From NCBI RefSeq assembly GCF_015070375.1, contig NZ_JADCLL010000004.1, forward strand, positions 186,001-250,000: a DNA stretch of 64,000 nt. The letters run 5' to 3'. Positions within the stretch are counted from its first letter, which is position 1, and every line of letters starts with the position of its first letter. A program made the position numbers and the translations under genes. Below, piece by piece: positions 1-7,977 of this stretch. The DNA comes from Nocardioides kribbensis (GTDB taxonomy: Bacteria; Actinomycetota; Actinomycetes; Propionibacteriales; Nocardioidaceae). The notes under the pieces are model-generated. The model had not been told where the DNA came from and did not search any database. It saw only the letters and a list, made by a program, of their open reading frames with translations.

Positions 1-591
1 CCCGGTCGCGGCGTCGGCGGCGGGCTCGACCACGTGGCCAACCATCTCGACCGGCTCGGGCATCCCCGGCAGCTTGACCGGATCGAGCTCGTAGTCGCTG
101 GCGACGGTGGCGAACGGCCCGGCCACCCCGGGGTCGTCGGCCAGCTCGGCGAAGCCCTGCGTGTACGGCGCGGTGGCCGCGCGACCCGCGGCGAGCGGCG
201 CGGTGGCCCGGGCCGCGTCGAGCCCGGACTCGTCCAGGCGGTCGCCCGAGAGCAGCACGTCGAGGTCGGCGGGGTCGGGACGCTGCGCGGAGCGCACCGT
301 GGCGCTCACGGTGCGCCCGTCGGCGCTCACGGTCGGGGCCCCGAAGCCGAGGCCGGCGCCGGCGAGGGTCGGGCGGTCGGAGCCCAGCGGCAGCCGGCCC
401 GGCGCGGTCCACGCCACCCGCCACGTCGCGGCGTCGACCCGCGACACCTGCCAGGCGCCGCGGTCGGCCGAGGTGGCGCCCGGCGCCGGCGGCGCGGCGG
501 CGGTCGGGGTGGGCACGACGGCCGCGGCCGTCAACGGGAGCAGGATGGCGGCGAGCGCCGCGGCGGCACGGCGGGTGGGGCGCTGGAGCAC
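1..591 (-). CDS. Secreted protein, N-terminal part (cut by window edge); possible alpha/beta-hydrolase
   Basis: The frame opens at a GTG at 591 and runs out of the window, leaving 197 codons. The first 35 or so residues look like a signal peptide: LQRPTRR, then an Ala/Leu-rich core, then a small-residue stretch before APGATSADRG. The visible part has no catalytic motif. The segment near residues 170-185 (KLPGMPEPVEMVGHVV) resembles the lead-in to the catalytic domain of some secreted actinobacterial alpha/beta-hydrolases. This is from memory of the family, so the enzyme call is weak. Secretion is well supported. Confidence 0.55.
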   Translation of the reverse strand, partial: MLQRPTRRAAAALAAILLPLTAAAVVPTPTAAAPPAPGATSADRGAWQVSRVDAATWRVAWTAPGRLPLGSDRPTLAGAGLGFGAPTVSADGRTVSATVRSAQRPDPADLDVLLSGDRLDESGLDAARATAPLAAGRAATAPYTQGFAELADDPGVAGPFATVASDYELDPVKLPGMPEPVEMVGHVVEPAADAATG

Positions 592-687
592 GGGTGAGGT
601 CCGTTCGTTCGGGGTGGGCGGTCTGCCCACCGACTCCTAGACGCACGAGAGCGTCGTCCGGTTGCCTCGCGGCCGAGACGTCGACGC

Positions 688-1335
688 TCAGCCCACCATG
701 TCGACGGCCAGCACGTCGAGGGACCAGGCCCCGCGTCGGTCGCCGTCGAGCGGCACCACCCGCACCACCGCGCCGGTCCCCAGGTCGAGGGCGACGTCGT
801 GGGCGCTGGGGTAGTCGATGCCGGTGAGGTCGCGCTCCTCGCCGTACTCGAGGCGGTCGCTGACCCGCGACCACAGCAGCGGACAGCAGCTGCACGTGGG
901 GTCGTAGCCCTCGACCGGGACCGCGCGGGCCCACCACACGCTCCTGCCGGCCACCTCGCCGGCGCGCAGGTCGTCGAGCAGCACCCCCGAGCTCAGCTCG
1001 ACGGGGTCGAGCACGGCGACCCAGAGGTAGGACTGCCACATCGCGTCGGCGTAGTCGATCCTCCTGTCGGCCGTGGCACGCGTGGGGCGGCTGGCCACCA
1101 GTCCGTCGGCGTCGAGCGCGGGCGTGACCGCCCACGGTCGCCCGGGCGCGGAGTGCGGCGCCGCCGCGACGTGGTGGATGCCCCGGGGGTCCCGCACGAC
1201 GAGGGTGCCGCGCGCACGGTCGAGGCTCGCCTCCGCCGGAGCCGCGGTCCCCTCCACGAAGCGCACCTCGAGGGTGCGCCAGCGCCACGGTCCGCTCCGG
1301 GCCAGCGCGCGGAATCGGTCGAGGGTGGGCTCCAT
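688..1335 (-). CDS. Conserved hypothetical protein, 215 aa
   Basis: I do not recognise this family. The 215-residue product starts with METPxxDRF-like MEPTLDRFRA and has no signal peptide or membrane segment. A tight cysteine cluster, TCSCCPL, lies around residue 165 and could bind metal or form a disulfide. The ATG at 1335 was chosen because reading coherent with the rest begins there; the frame stays open further upstream into the serA region, which belongs to the opposite strand. It diverges from serA with about 80 bp between the starts. Confidence 0.6.
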   Translation of the reverse strand: MEPTLDRFRALARSGPWRWRTLEVRFVEGTAAPAEASLDRARGTLVVRDPRGIHHVAAAPHSAPGRPWAVTPALDADGLVASRPTRATADRRIDYADAMWQSYLWVAVLDPVELSSGVLLDDLRAGEVAGRSVWWARAVPVEGYDPTCSCCPLLWSRVSDRLEYGEERDLTGIDYPSAHDVALDLGTGAVVRVVPLDGDRRGAWSLDVLAVDMVG

Positions 1336-1414
1336 GCGCCCAGCAGACCACGGGCGGCGTCCACGCCTCATCGGGTTTTCGGCGCAGCGGCGCGGCTTCT
1401 CTACCCTTGTCGGA

Positions 1415-2614
1415 GTGAAGGCACTGCTGCTCGAGAACATCCATCCGCTCGCCGTCCAGATCCTCGAGGGTCGCGGCTTCGAGGTCGAGCTGCGCGCCGG
1501 CTCCCTCTCCGAGGACGAGCTCGTGGAGACGCTCCCCGGCGTCGACCTGCTCGGCATCCGCTCCAACACCCACCTCACCGAGCGGGTGCTCGACGCCGCC
1601 ACCGACCTGCAGGCCGTCGGCTGCTTCTGCATCGGCACCAACCAGGTCGACCTGGCCGCGGCCGCGGCCCGCGGCCTGGCCGTCTTCAACGCGCCCTTCT
1701 CCAACACCCGCAGCGTGGTGGAGCTGGTCATCGGCGAGATCATCGCGCTGGCCCGTCGCCTGCACGAGAAGTCGGGCAAGATGCACGCCGGTGTCTGGGA
1801 CAAGTCGGCCAAGGGCAGCCACGAGATCCGCGGTCGCACCCTCGGCATCGTGGGCTACGGCAACATCGGCACCCAGCTGTCCAACCTGGCCGAGTCGATG
1901 GGCATGCGGGTCATCTTCTTCGACACCGCCGACCGGCTGGCCCACGGCAACGCGCAGCGCATGAAGACCCTCGACGACCTGCTCGAGCAGGCCGACGTCG
2001 TCACGCTGCACGTCGACGGCCGCCCCGGCAACGCCGGCTTCTTCGGCCCCGAGCAGTTCGCGCGCATGAAGCCGCGCTCGCTGTTCATCAACGCCGCGCG
2101 AGGCATGGTCGTCGACAACGAGTCGCTGCGCGAGCACATCCTCTCGGGCCACATCGCCGGCGCCGCCCTCGACGTCTTCCCGATCGAGCCCAAGGCCCAG
2201 GGCGACCCCTTCGAGTCGCCGCTGCGCGGTCTCGACAACGTCATCCTCACCCCGCACGTCGGCGGCTCCACGCAGGAGGCGCAGGAGGAGATCGGCTTCT
2301 TCGTCGCCAACAAGCTCGCCGGCTTCGCCCTCGAGGGCCGCACCGAGCTGTCGGTCGACCTGCCCGCCGTCATGGCCCCGCAGCTGCAGAGCGGGCACCG
2401 GCTGGGCTACCTCCACGTCAACGTGCCCGGCGTGCTCGCCTCGGTCAACCAGCTCATCGCCGAGTCGGGCAGCAACGTCACCGGTCAGTACCTCGCCACC
2501 TCCGGCGAGCAGGGCTACGTCGTCACCGACACCTCCGACCCCGTCCCGGAGTCGGCGATCAAGGCCCTGGCCGACTCCGAGCACACGCTCTGGGTCCGCA
2601 CCTGGTCGGCCTAA
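1415..2614 (+). CDS. serA: D-3-phosphoglycerate dehydrogenase
   Basis: First step of serine synthesis: NAD-dependent oxidation of 3-phosphoglycerate to 3-phosphohydroxypyruvate in the cytoplasm. The 399 residues carry the nucleotide fold motif GYGNIG at about 148-153, the NAARG segment near 225-230, and catalytic His near 281 in PHVGGST. A C-terminal ACT domain follows from about 325 and is usually the serine-feedback site. Length and layout match the shorter E. coli-type SerA, not the about 530-residue form with an extra intervening domain found in mycobacteria. A -10 box TACCCT (1402-1407) ends 7 nt before the GTG, so the transcript is probably leaderless. Confidence 0.95.
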   Translation: MKALLLENIHPLAVQILEGRGFEVELRAGSLSEDELVETLPGVDLLGIRSNTHLTERVLDAATDLQAVGCFCIGTNQVDLAAAAARGLAVFNAPFSNTRSVVELVIGEIIALARRLHEKSGKMHAGVWDKSAKGSHEIRGRTLGIVGYGNIGTQLSNLAESMGMRVIFFDTADRLAHGNAQRMKTLDDLLEQADVVTLHVDGRPGNAGFFGPEQFARMKPRSLFINAARGMVVDNESLREHILSGHIAGAALDVFPIEPKAQGDPFESPLRGLDNVILTPHVGGSTQEAQEEIGFFVANKLAGFALEGRTELSVDLPAVMAPQLQSGHRLGYLHVNVPGVLASVNQLIAESGSNVTGQYLATSGEQGYVVTDTSDPVPESAIKALADSEHTLWVRTWSA

Positions 2615-2644
2615 GCCCCACCGCCCCGTCCGTAGGCTCGGGGC

Positions 2645-3523
2645 ATGGGGACCGCGAGGGTGAGCGTGCGCGACCGGCTGGGCCAGGCGCTGTTCGAGCG
2701 CGTGGCCGGGCCCGACGGCGCCAAGCAGAGCGACCGGATCCACAACCGGCCCGGGCCGCGGTGGTTCGAGCCCGACAGCGCGATCGTGCGGGTGCACAGC
2801 GACGCCTCGATGTTCATCGGCGGGATCCGGGCGCTGCTCCTGCAGACGCTGCACCCCGCGGCGATGCGGGCGGTGGCCGAGCACTCGGGCTACCGCGGTG
2901 ACATGTGGGGCCGCCTGGCGCGCACGAGCACGTTCCTCGCCACGACCACCTTCGGCCACGCCGAGGACGCCCAGACCGCGGTCGACGTCGTGCGCCGCAT
3001 CCACGCCAAGGTCACCGGCACGATGCCCGACGGCACGCCGTACGCCGCCTCCGACCCCCACCTGCTGAGGTGGGTGCACGTCGCGGAGGTCGACTCCTTC
3101 CTGCTGGCCCACCAGGTCTACGGCAAGCAGCCGCTCGACCAGGCCGGGCGCGACGAGTACGTCGCCCAGGTCGGGGTCATCGCCGAGAAGCTGGGCGTCG
3201 TCGACCCGCCGCAGACCGAGGCCGAGCTGCGCGAGGTGCTGGCCGCCTACCGCCCCGAGCTGCGCGGCACCCCCGAGGCGCGTGAGGCCGTGGGCTACCT
3301 GCTCTTCAAGCCGCCGCTCCCCCTGCCCGCGCGGGCGCCCTACGGCGTGCTGGTGGCCGCTGCCGTGGCGCTGATGCCGGTGTGGACCCGGCTGCCGCTG
3401 CGGCTGCCCTGGCTGCCGGTGGGCGAGCGGACCGTCGTGCGGGCGCTGGGCGGCCTGGCCACCGGCACCATCCGGTGGGCGATGACGCCCTCGCAGGCCG
3501 CCCGCGCCGCCGCCGACGCCTGA
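2645..3523 (+). CDS. MpaB-like oxygenase (DUF2236 family)
   Basis: The 292-residue protein belongs to the DUF2236/MpaB oxygenase family, which also includes latex-clearing protein Lcp; members are haem b or diiron-like oxygenases of mostly unknown substrate. The hallmark is the LLQTLHPAAM segment (about residues 60-70), followed by Arg-containing WGRLARTSTF, and a second conserved region around HLLRWVHVAE. A hydrophobic stretch lies near the C-terminus (ALMPVWTRLPLRLPWL). A -10-like TAGGCT (2633-2638) sits 6 nt before the ATG, again pointing to a leaderless mRNA. The substrate cannot be told from sequence. Confidence 0.85.
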   Translation: MGTARVSVRDRLGQALFERVAGPDGAKQSDRIHNRPGPRWFEPDSAIVRVHSDASMFIGGIRALLLQTLHPAAMRAVAEHSGYRGDMWGRLARTSTFLATTTFGHAEDAQTAVDVVRRIHAKVTGTMPDGTPYAASDPHLLRWVHVAEVDSFLLAHQVYGKQPLDQAGRDEYVAQVGVIAEKLGVVDPPQTEAELREVLAAYRPELRGTPEAREAVGYLLFKPPLPLPARAPYGVLVAAAVALMPVWTRLPLRLPWLPVGERTVVRALGGLATGTIRWAMTPSQAARAAADA

Positions 3524-3576
3524 TCCACCCCCGACCCGGGCTGGCACCGGTGGGTGCGTCCCCGTTGAATGGACCC

Positions 3577-4221
3577 ATGGAACCTCCGCATCCGGACCTC
3601 TCCTCACGCTGGCCGCTCGCCGGCGCCACCGACGTGCGCGACGCACTGCTGGCCGCCTACGGCGACCCGAGCCGCGGCTACCACGACCTGCGCCACCTCG
3701 CCGAGGTGCTCGACCGGCTCGACGAGCTCGCCGCGCGGGGTGCGGCCTACCCGCAGCGCCCGGTGGTGCTCGCCGCGTGGTTCCACGACGGGGTCTACGA
3801 CGGCGAGCGTGACGCCGAGGAGCGCTCGGCCGCCTGGGCCGAGCACGCCCTCGCCACCCACCTGCCGGCCGAGGAGGTCGCCGAGGTCGTGCGCCTGGTC
3901 CGGCTGACCGAGACCCACCAGCCCGAGGACGACGACGCCGCCGGCTGCGCGCTCTCCGACGCCGACCTGGCCATCCTCGCCGCGCCCCGCGCGCGCTACG
4001 ACGACTACGTCGCCGCCGTGCGTCGCGAGTACGCCCACCTCGACGACCAGACCTTCCACGAGGGCCGCGCCCGGGTGCTGGAGAGCCTGGCCGAGAAGCC
4101 GGAGCTCTTCCACACCGCGCACGCCCGCCGCACCTGGGAGGCCCCCGCCCGCGCCAACCTCGACGCCGAGCTCGCCTCGCTGGGGGCCCGCACGGGCCGC
4201 TCCGAGGCCGTCAGCCGCTAG
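3577..4221 (+). CDS. HD-domain metal-dependent phosphohydrolase-like protein
   Basis: A 214-residue predicted phosphohydrolase of the HD superfamily. The metal ligands are visible: YHDLRH near residues 28-33, then WFHD near 67-70 (the HD pair), followed by RDAEERSA. This pattern matches the group of predicted HD phosphohydrolases (COG4339) with no established substrate. The start ATG at 3577 is preceded by TTGAAT (3565-3570) with a 6-nt gap, which fits the leaderless arrangement seen elsewhere here. Its 3' end overlaps the opposing DUF4031 gene by 11 bp. Confidence 0.8.
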   Translation: MEPPHPDLSSRWPLAGATDVRDALLAAYGDPSRGYHDLRHLAEVLDRLDELAARGAAYPQRPVVLAAWFHDGVYDGERDAEERSAAWAEHALATHLPAEEVAEVVRLVRLTETHQPEDDDAAGCALSDADLAILAAPRARYDDYVAAVRREYAHLDDQTFHEGRARVLESLAEKPELFHTAHARRTWEAPARANLDAELASLGARTGRSEAVSR

Positions 4222-4483
4222 GGCGCCCCCGCCTCTGCGTCGTGCGCAGCCCCGCCGCGCGCAGCCGGGCGACGAGCTCGCGGCTGCTGACCGGCGTGGC
4301 ACCGGCGGCCACGACGTCGTCGTACCACTCCGAGGGCACGTCGTAGTGGTCGCGGTCGAAGCCGCGCTCGGAGAAGCCCTGCGCCCGCGCGAAGGCGTGC
4401 AGCTCGTCGTAGGACGTGTCGCTGGCCAGGTGCGACCAGAGCCGGCCGTGGCCGGCGGCGTTGGGCGGGTCGATGAGGATCAT
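4211..4483 (-). CDS. DUF4031 domain-containing protein
   Basis: A 90-residue protein typical of the whole DUF4031 family: MILIDPP at the N-terminus, GRLWSHLASD, ELHAFA, then RDHYDVP near residues 43-49. The function is unknown; the acidic and histidine residues at conserved positions hint at metal binding, which is inference. It is the last gene of a minus-strand group with the P-loop ATPase and the LigD-type polymerase, separated from the ATPase by only 7 bp, so it is probably co-transcribed with them. It converges on the HD-domain gene. Confidence 0.8.
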   Translation of the reverse strand: MILIDPPNAAGHGRLWSHLASDTSYDELHAFARAQGFSERGFDRDHYDVPSEWYDDVVAAGATPVSSRELVARLRAAGLRTTQRRGRPSG

Positions 4484-4490
4484 CGGGTGC

Positions 4491-5054
4491 TCACGCACCC
4501 CATCCTGGCACCGCGCGCCGCACGAGGTGCTCGAGCGCCCGCAGCGAGGCGGCCTCGTCGAGACCACCCACGTCGAGGTCGAGGAGGTCGGGACGCTGCC
4601 CGGTGAGCGCCTCGAGGCGCGAGATCCACAGCGCCGGACCCTGCTCACCCTCGCCGTCGACCACGCCCGCGACCGCCCGCGCCAGCGGCGTCGAGTCCCC
4701 GCGTCCCGCGCGCCGCGCGGCGACCTCGGCCGCCGGTGCCCGCAGCAGCACCGAGCAGACGTCGGCCCCGGCAGCGTGCGCGGCCCGCTCGAAGCCGGCC
4801 TGGCCCGCGGGGTCGGCGAGCAGCTGCGGCAGCACCACGTCGCGCCCGCCGCGCAGGTGGGCCGTGACCATCGCGTGCGCGACAGGTCTGGCCACCTCCC
4901 CGGTGGCGGCGAAGTCTTCCCGCCACCCACCGACCCACGTGCGCAGCGCGTCGACGTCGAGGAGCAGCGTGCCCGGGTGGGCGTCCGCCCATCGGGCGGC
5001 GAGGGCCGACTTGCCGATGCCGGGTGGTCCGTTCAGGTGGAGGAGCAGGCTCAC
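4491..5054 (-). CDS. AAA/P-loop nucleotide kinase-like protein
   Basis: A 187-residue single-domain P-loop NTPase. The Walker A motif GPPGIGKS lies at residues 9-16 straight after the first beta strand (SLLLHLN), and a strand-end Asp pair appears in LLLDVDALR near 33-41. The overall build resembles zeta-toxin/shikimate kinase-type small-molecule or nucleotide kinases, but I see no substrate-specific motif. The GTG start overlaps the stop of the upstream LigD-type gene in a GTGA, so translation is probably coupled. Confidence 0.75.
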   Translation of the reverse strand: MSLLLHLNGPPGIGKSALAARWADAHPGTLLLDVDALRTWVGGWREDFAATGEVARPVAHAMVTAHLRGGRDVVLPQLLADPAGQAGFERAAHAAGADVCSVLLRAPAAEVAARRAGRGDSTPLARAVAGVVDGEGEQGPALWISRLEALTGQRPDLLDLDVGGLDEAASLRALEHLVRRAVPGWGA

Positions 5055-6151
5055 GCCTCGACCCGGTTGCCGTCGTCGTCCCAGTGGGCGGCCACCTTCT
5101 TCGAGGGCTGGACGCGCGGCGGCTCCCCCGGCATCTTGGGGTGGTCGGGCGGGTAGTTGAGCTCCCCGCCGGGCAGCTCCTCCCAGAGGTCGAGCAGCGG
5201 CTGGAGCGAGCCCGCCGCGTCGTCGATGCCGGCCCACGGGTCGCCGTGCTCGCGCAGCCGCTCGGGCACCGTGACGATGTTGAGCTCGCGGGGGTCGCGC
5301 AGCTCGGCCAGCTCCTCCCACGACAGCGGGGTCGAGACGGGCGCGCCGGGCAGCGGGCGCAGGGAGTAGGCGGAGGCGATGGTGCGGTCGCGGCAGTTCT
5401 GGTTGTAGTCGACGAAGATCCGCTGCCCGCGCTCCTCCTTCCACCAGTTCGTGGTGACGCCGGGGTCGCGGCGCTCGAGCTCCCGGCCCAGGCCGATGGC
5501 GGCGTGGCGCACGTCGGTGAAGTCCCACTCCGGGCGGATGCGCACGTAGACGTGCACGCCGCGGTTGCCCGAGGTCTTGGGCCACCCGACCAGACCGAGC
5601 TCACGCAGCAGACCGTCGGCCACGCCGGCGACGCGCACGGCGTCGGCGAAGGTCGTGCCGGGCTGGGGGTCGAGGTCGATGCGCAGCTCGTCGGGGCGGT
5701 CCTGCCAGCCCTCGACCGCGGGGTCGCGGCGCACCGGCCACGGGTGGAAGGTGATCGCGCCCATGTGGGCGCACCACACCGGCACCGCGATCTCGGTCGG
5801 GCAGATCTCGTCGGCGGTGCGACCCGAGGGGAAGGTGATGCGGGCGGTCTCGAGGTAGTCGGGCGCCCCCTTCGGCACCCGCTTCTGGTAGAACGCGTCG
5901 GCGTCCTTGTCCTGCGGGCCCGTGGCCAGCCGCATGCCGGGGCGCACGCCGGAGGTCCAGCGCTCCAGCGCCGTGGGACGACCGCGCAGGGCCCGCATCA
6001 GCCCGTCGTCGACTGAGGCGACGTACTCCGCCACGCCCAGCTTGGTGACCTCCGGGGTGCGGTCGGTGGCCTCGAAGACCACCCGGTCGGGGCTCGAGAC
6101 CCGCACAGCGCGCCCGCCCGCCTGCACCTCGACCGCGCTCGCCTTCGCCAT
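5051..6151 (-). CDS. LigD-type DNA polymerase/primase domain protein (stand-alone)
   Basis: Archaeo-eukaryotic-primase-type polymerase, the POL module of bacterial ligase D that adds nucleotides at breaks during non-homologous end joining. At 366 residues it holds only this module. The metal-binding DLDPQPG motif (about 197-203), the KTSGNRGVHVYV nucleotide-binding segment (about 227-238) and the DYNQNCRDRT segment are intact. There is no ligase or phosphoesterase domain, and no ku gene in this window. A -10 TACGGT ends 7 nt before the ATG, supporting this start. Stand-alone homologues (like mycobacterial PolD1/PolD2) exist and can act outside end joining. Confidence 0.9.
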   Translation of the reverse strand: MAKASAVEVQAGGRAVRVSSPDRVVFEATDRTPEVTKLGVAEYVASVDDGLMRALRGRPTALERWTSGVRPGMRLATGPQDKDADAFYQKRVPKGAPDYLETARITFPSGRTADEICPTEIAVPVWCAHMGAITFHPWPVRRDPAVEGWQDRPDELRIDLDPQPGTTFADAVRVAGVADGLLRELGLVGWPKTSGNRGVHVYVRIRPEWDFTDVRHAAIGLGRELERRDPGVTTNWWKEERGQRIFVDYNQNCRDRTIASAYSLRPLPGAPVSTPLSWEELAELRDPRELNIVTVPERLREHGDPWAGIDDAAGSLQPLLDLWEELPGGELNYPPDHPKMPGEPPRVQPSKKVAAHWDDDGNRVEA

Positions 6152-6214
6152 GGGCGCCACCGTAGCGGCGAAACCCGGTCGTGACGGGCGGCGCACGCGC
6201 CGTAGCGTGACCGC

Positions 6215-7519
6215 GTGCGCCCCGACCCCCTCTCCGATCACCACCCCGACCCCCACCCCGACCTGGTCGTCGACCGGCTCGACGTCCACAGCACCGACGC
6301 GGGCGAGCTCGCCCGCCTGCGGGCGTACGCCGACGCCTGGAGCCTCGGCTTCCACGAGGGCGGGCTCGACGACGACAAGCACCGCCGCTGGCTGGACTCG
6401 ACCCGCGCCGACGACGCGGTGCTGCGGGCGGTCTGGCCGCGCACCAGCCGGGTGGCGGGCACGCCTGCGCCGGTGGGCACCTTCACCAGCTGGCAGCAGC
6501 AGGTCAACGTCGGTGGCGGGCGCCTGCTGCCGCTGCACATGATCACCGACGTCACCGTGGCCCCCACCCACCGCCGCCGCGGCCTCCTGCGCCGGCTGAT
6601 GGGCGAGGACCTCGCCGAGGCCGCCGACCGGGGGCTGCCGCTGGCCGCCCTCACGGTCTCGGAGGGCTCCATCTACGGCCGTTACGGCTTCGGCGTGGCC
6701 ACCCGCCGCCGGCGCATCGAGGTCGACCTCACGGCCCGCTTCGCCCTGCGCGACCAGGTCGAGGACACCGGGGCGCTCGAGCTGGCCACGCCCGCCGAGG
6801 CCTACCCGGTGTGCCGCGAGGTCTTCGCGCGGGTCCTGGCCACGACGCGGGGCATGGTGGCGCGCCCGGCCCACCACGCGGTCCACGACAGTGGTGAGCA
6901 CGACTGGGAGACCGGTGGCCCCGACCGCGCGTCGCGGGTGGCGGTGCACCTCGACCCCTCGGGCACGCCCGACGGCTACGTCCGCTTCCGTGTCAAGGAC
7001 ACCGACGGCGGGCTGGTGGAGGTGCGCGACCTGCAGGCCCTGGGCCCGCAGGTGCACCTGCGGCTGTGGCGCTTCCTCGCCGACCTCGACCTGACCGCGA
7101 AGGCGCGCGCGACAGCCCCGGTCGAGGACCCGCTCGACCTCGCGCTCACCGACCCCCGGGTCGTCACCACCACCGAGGTGCGCGACGTGCTGTGGCTGCG
7201 CGTGCTCGACCCGGTCGCGGCGCTGGAGGCTCGGCCGTGGAGCGCCGACGCGACGGTGGTGCTGGGCGTCGACGACCCGCTCGGTCACGCCGCGGGGACC
7301 TTCCGGGTCACCACCGGGCAGGGACGGGCACGGGTCGAGGCGACCGACGAGGCGCCCGGCGTGCGGCTCGGCGTCGACACGCTCGGAGCCCTCTACCTCG
7401 GCGACCGCTCCGTGCTCACCGCGGCCGCCGCGGGTCGGGTCACCGGGTCCGACGTGGCGACGTGGGCCGCGATGACCGACCACGCCGGTCCGGCCCCCTG
7501 GAACACCACCGGCTTCTGA
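6215..7519 (+). CDS. Eis-like GNAT family N-acetyltransferase
   Basis: A 434-residue protein with the three-part layout of Eis enzymes: an N-terminal GNAT domain with the acetyl-CoA loop VAPTHRRRGLLRRLM (about 114-128), a second GNAT-like half, and a sterol-carrier-like C-terminal domain ending in a free Phe (NTTGF), which in Eis serves as the catalytic carboxylate. SEGSIYGRYGFG near 149-160 is also typical. Eis enzymes acetylate aminoglycosides or other amines; the true substrate is unknown. TAGCGT (6203-6208) lies 6 nt before the GTG, so the mRNA is likely leaderless. It diverges from the LigD-type gene. Confidence 0.88.
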   Translation: MRPDPLSDHHPDPHPDLVVDRLDVHSTDAGELARLRAYADAWSLGFHEGGLDDDKHRRWLDSTRADDAVLRAVWPRTSRVAGTPAPVGTFTSWQQQVNVGGGRLLPLHMITDVTVAPTHRRRGLLRRLMGEDLAEAADRGLPLAALTVSEGSIYGRYGFGVATRRRRIEVDLTARFALRDQVEDTGALELATPAEAYPVCREVFARVLATTRGMVARPAHHAVHDSGEHDWETGGPDRASRVAVHLDPSGTPDGYVRFRVKDTDGGLVEVRDLQALGPQVHLRLWRFLADLDLTAKARATAPVEDPLDLALTDPRVVTTTEVRDVLWLRVLDPVAALEARPWSADATVVLGVDDPLGHAAGTFRVTTGQGRARVEATDEAPGVRLGVDTLGALYLGDRSVLTAAAAGRVTGSDVATWAAMTDHAGPAPWNTTGF

Positions 7520-7541
7520 GCCTCGCCGCCGGGGTCCGACA

Positions 7542-7583
7542 CCGCGGGACCGGGGCTCCCCCCGGATGTCCCGGCTCCCGCGG
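7542..7583. terminator. Imperfect hairpin between convergent genes
   Basis: Outer arms CCGCGGG (7542-7548) and CCCGCGG (7577-7583) pair perfectly, with more pairing inside. It lies between the end of the Eis-like gene and the end of the small Cys protein gene, which converge here, so it may terminate in both directions. There is no T-run. Confidence 0.35.
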
Positions 7584-7605
7584 CGCGGGGTCGGTGGGGC
7601 GGCCC

Positions 7606-7977
7606 TCAGCCGCGGGAGGCCTCGCCCAGCAGCGAGTTGGGGCTGAAGACCGGTCGGCGGTCCTCGTCCTCGGCGGTGGCGCGCACGAACTCGAAGCCCG
7701 ACGTGGTGACCACCCGCCAGTGGTCGACCCGGGCGGCCAGGTCGGCTGCGCACGTCAGGTGCAGGGGCGGGGCGTGGAAGGCGTTGCGCCCGATCTCCAG
7801 GTCGTCGCCGACGAAGGCCACCGGGCGCCCCAGCGACTCCGCGCAGGCCCCGCAGATGCGGCTCAGGGCGCACTGGGTCACCCGGCGGGCCACGAGCTGG
7901 AGGTCGCCGGCGTCGTCGCGCTCCCAGGCGAAGGGAGCGTCGACGGCGTCGACGTCACGGCTGAGGCCCCGGATCAT
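7606..7977 (-). CDS. Small cysteine-containing hypothetical protein downstream of the desaturase
   Basis: A 123-residue protein of no family I recognise. It contains CALSRICGAC near residues 36-45 and a further Cys in LTCAADL, so a metal or redox site is possible. No signal peptide or membrane segment. Its ATG overlaps the desaturase stop (ATGA, 7974-7977), which makes co-translation with the desaturase likely and suggests a role linked to it, for instance electron transfer or assembly. That link is inference from position only. Confidence 0.7.
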   Translation of the reverse strand: MIRGLSRDVDAVDAPFAWERDDAGDLQLVARRVTQCALSRICGACAESLGRPVAFVGDDLEIGRNAFHAPPLHLTCAADLAARVDHWRVVTTSGFEFVRATAEDEDRRPVFSPNSLLGEASRG

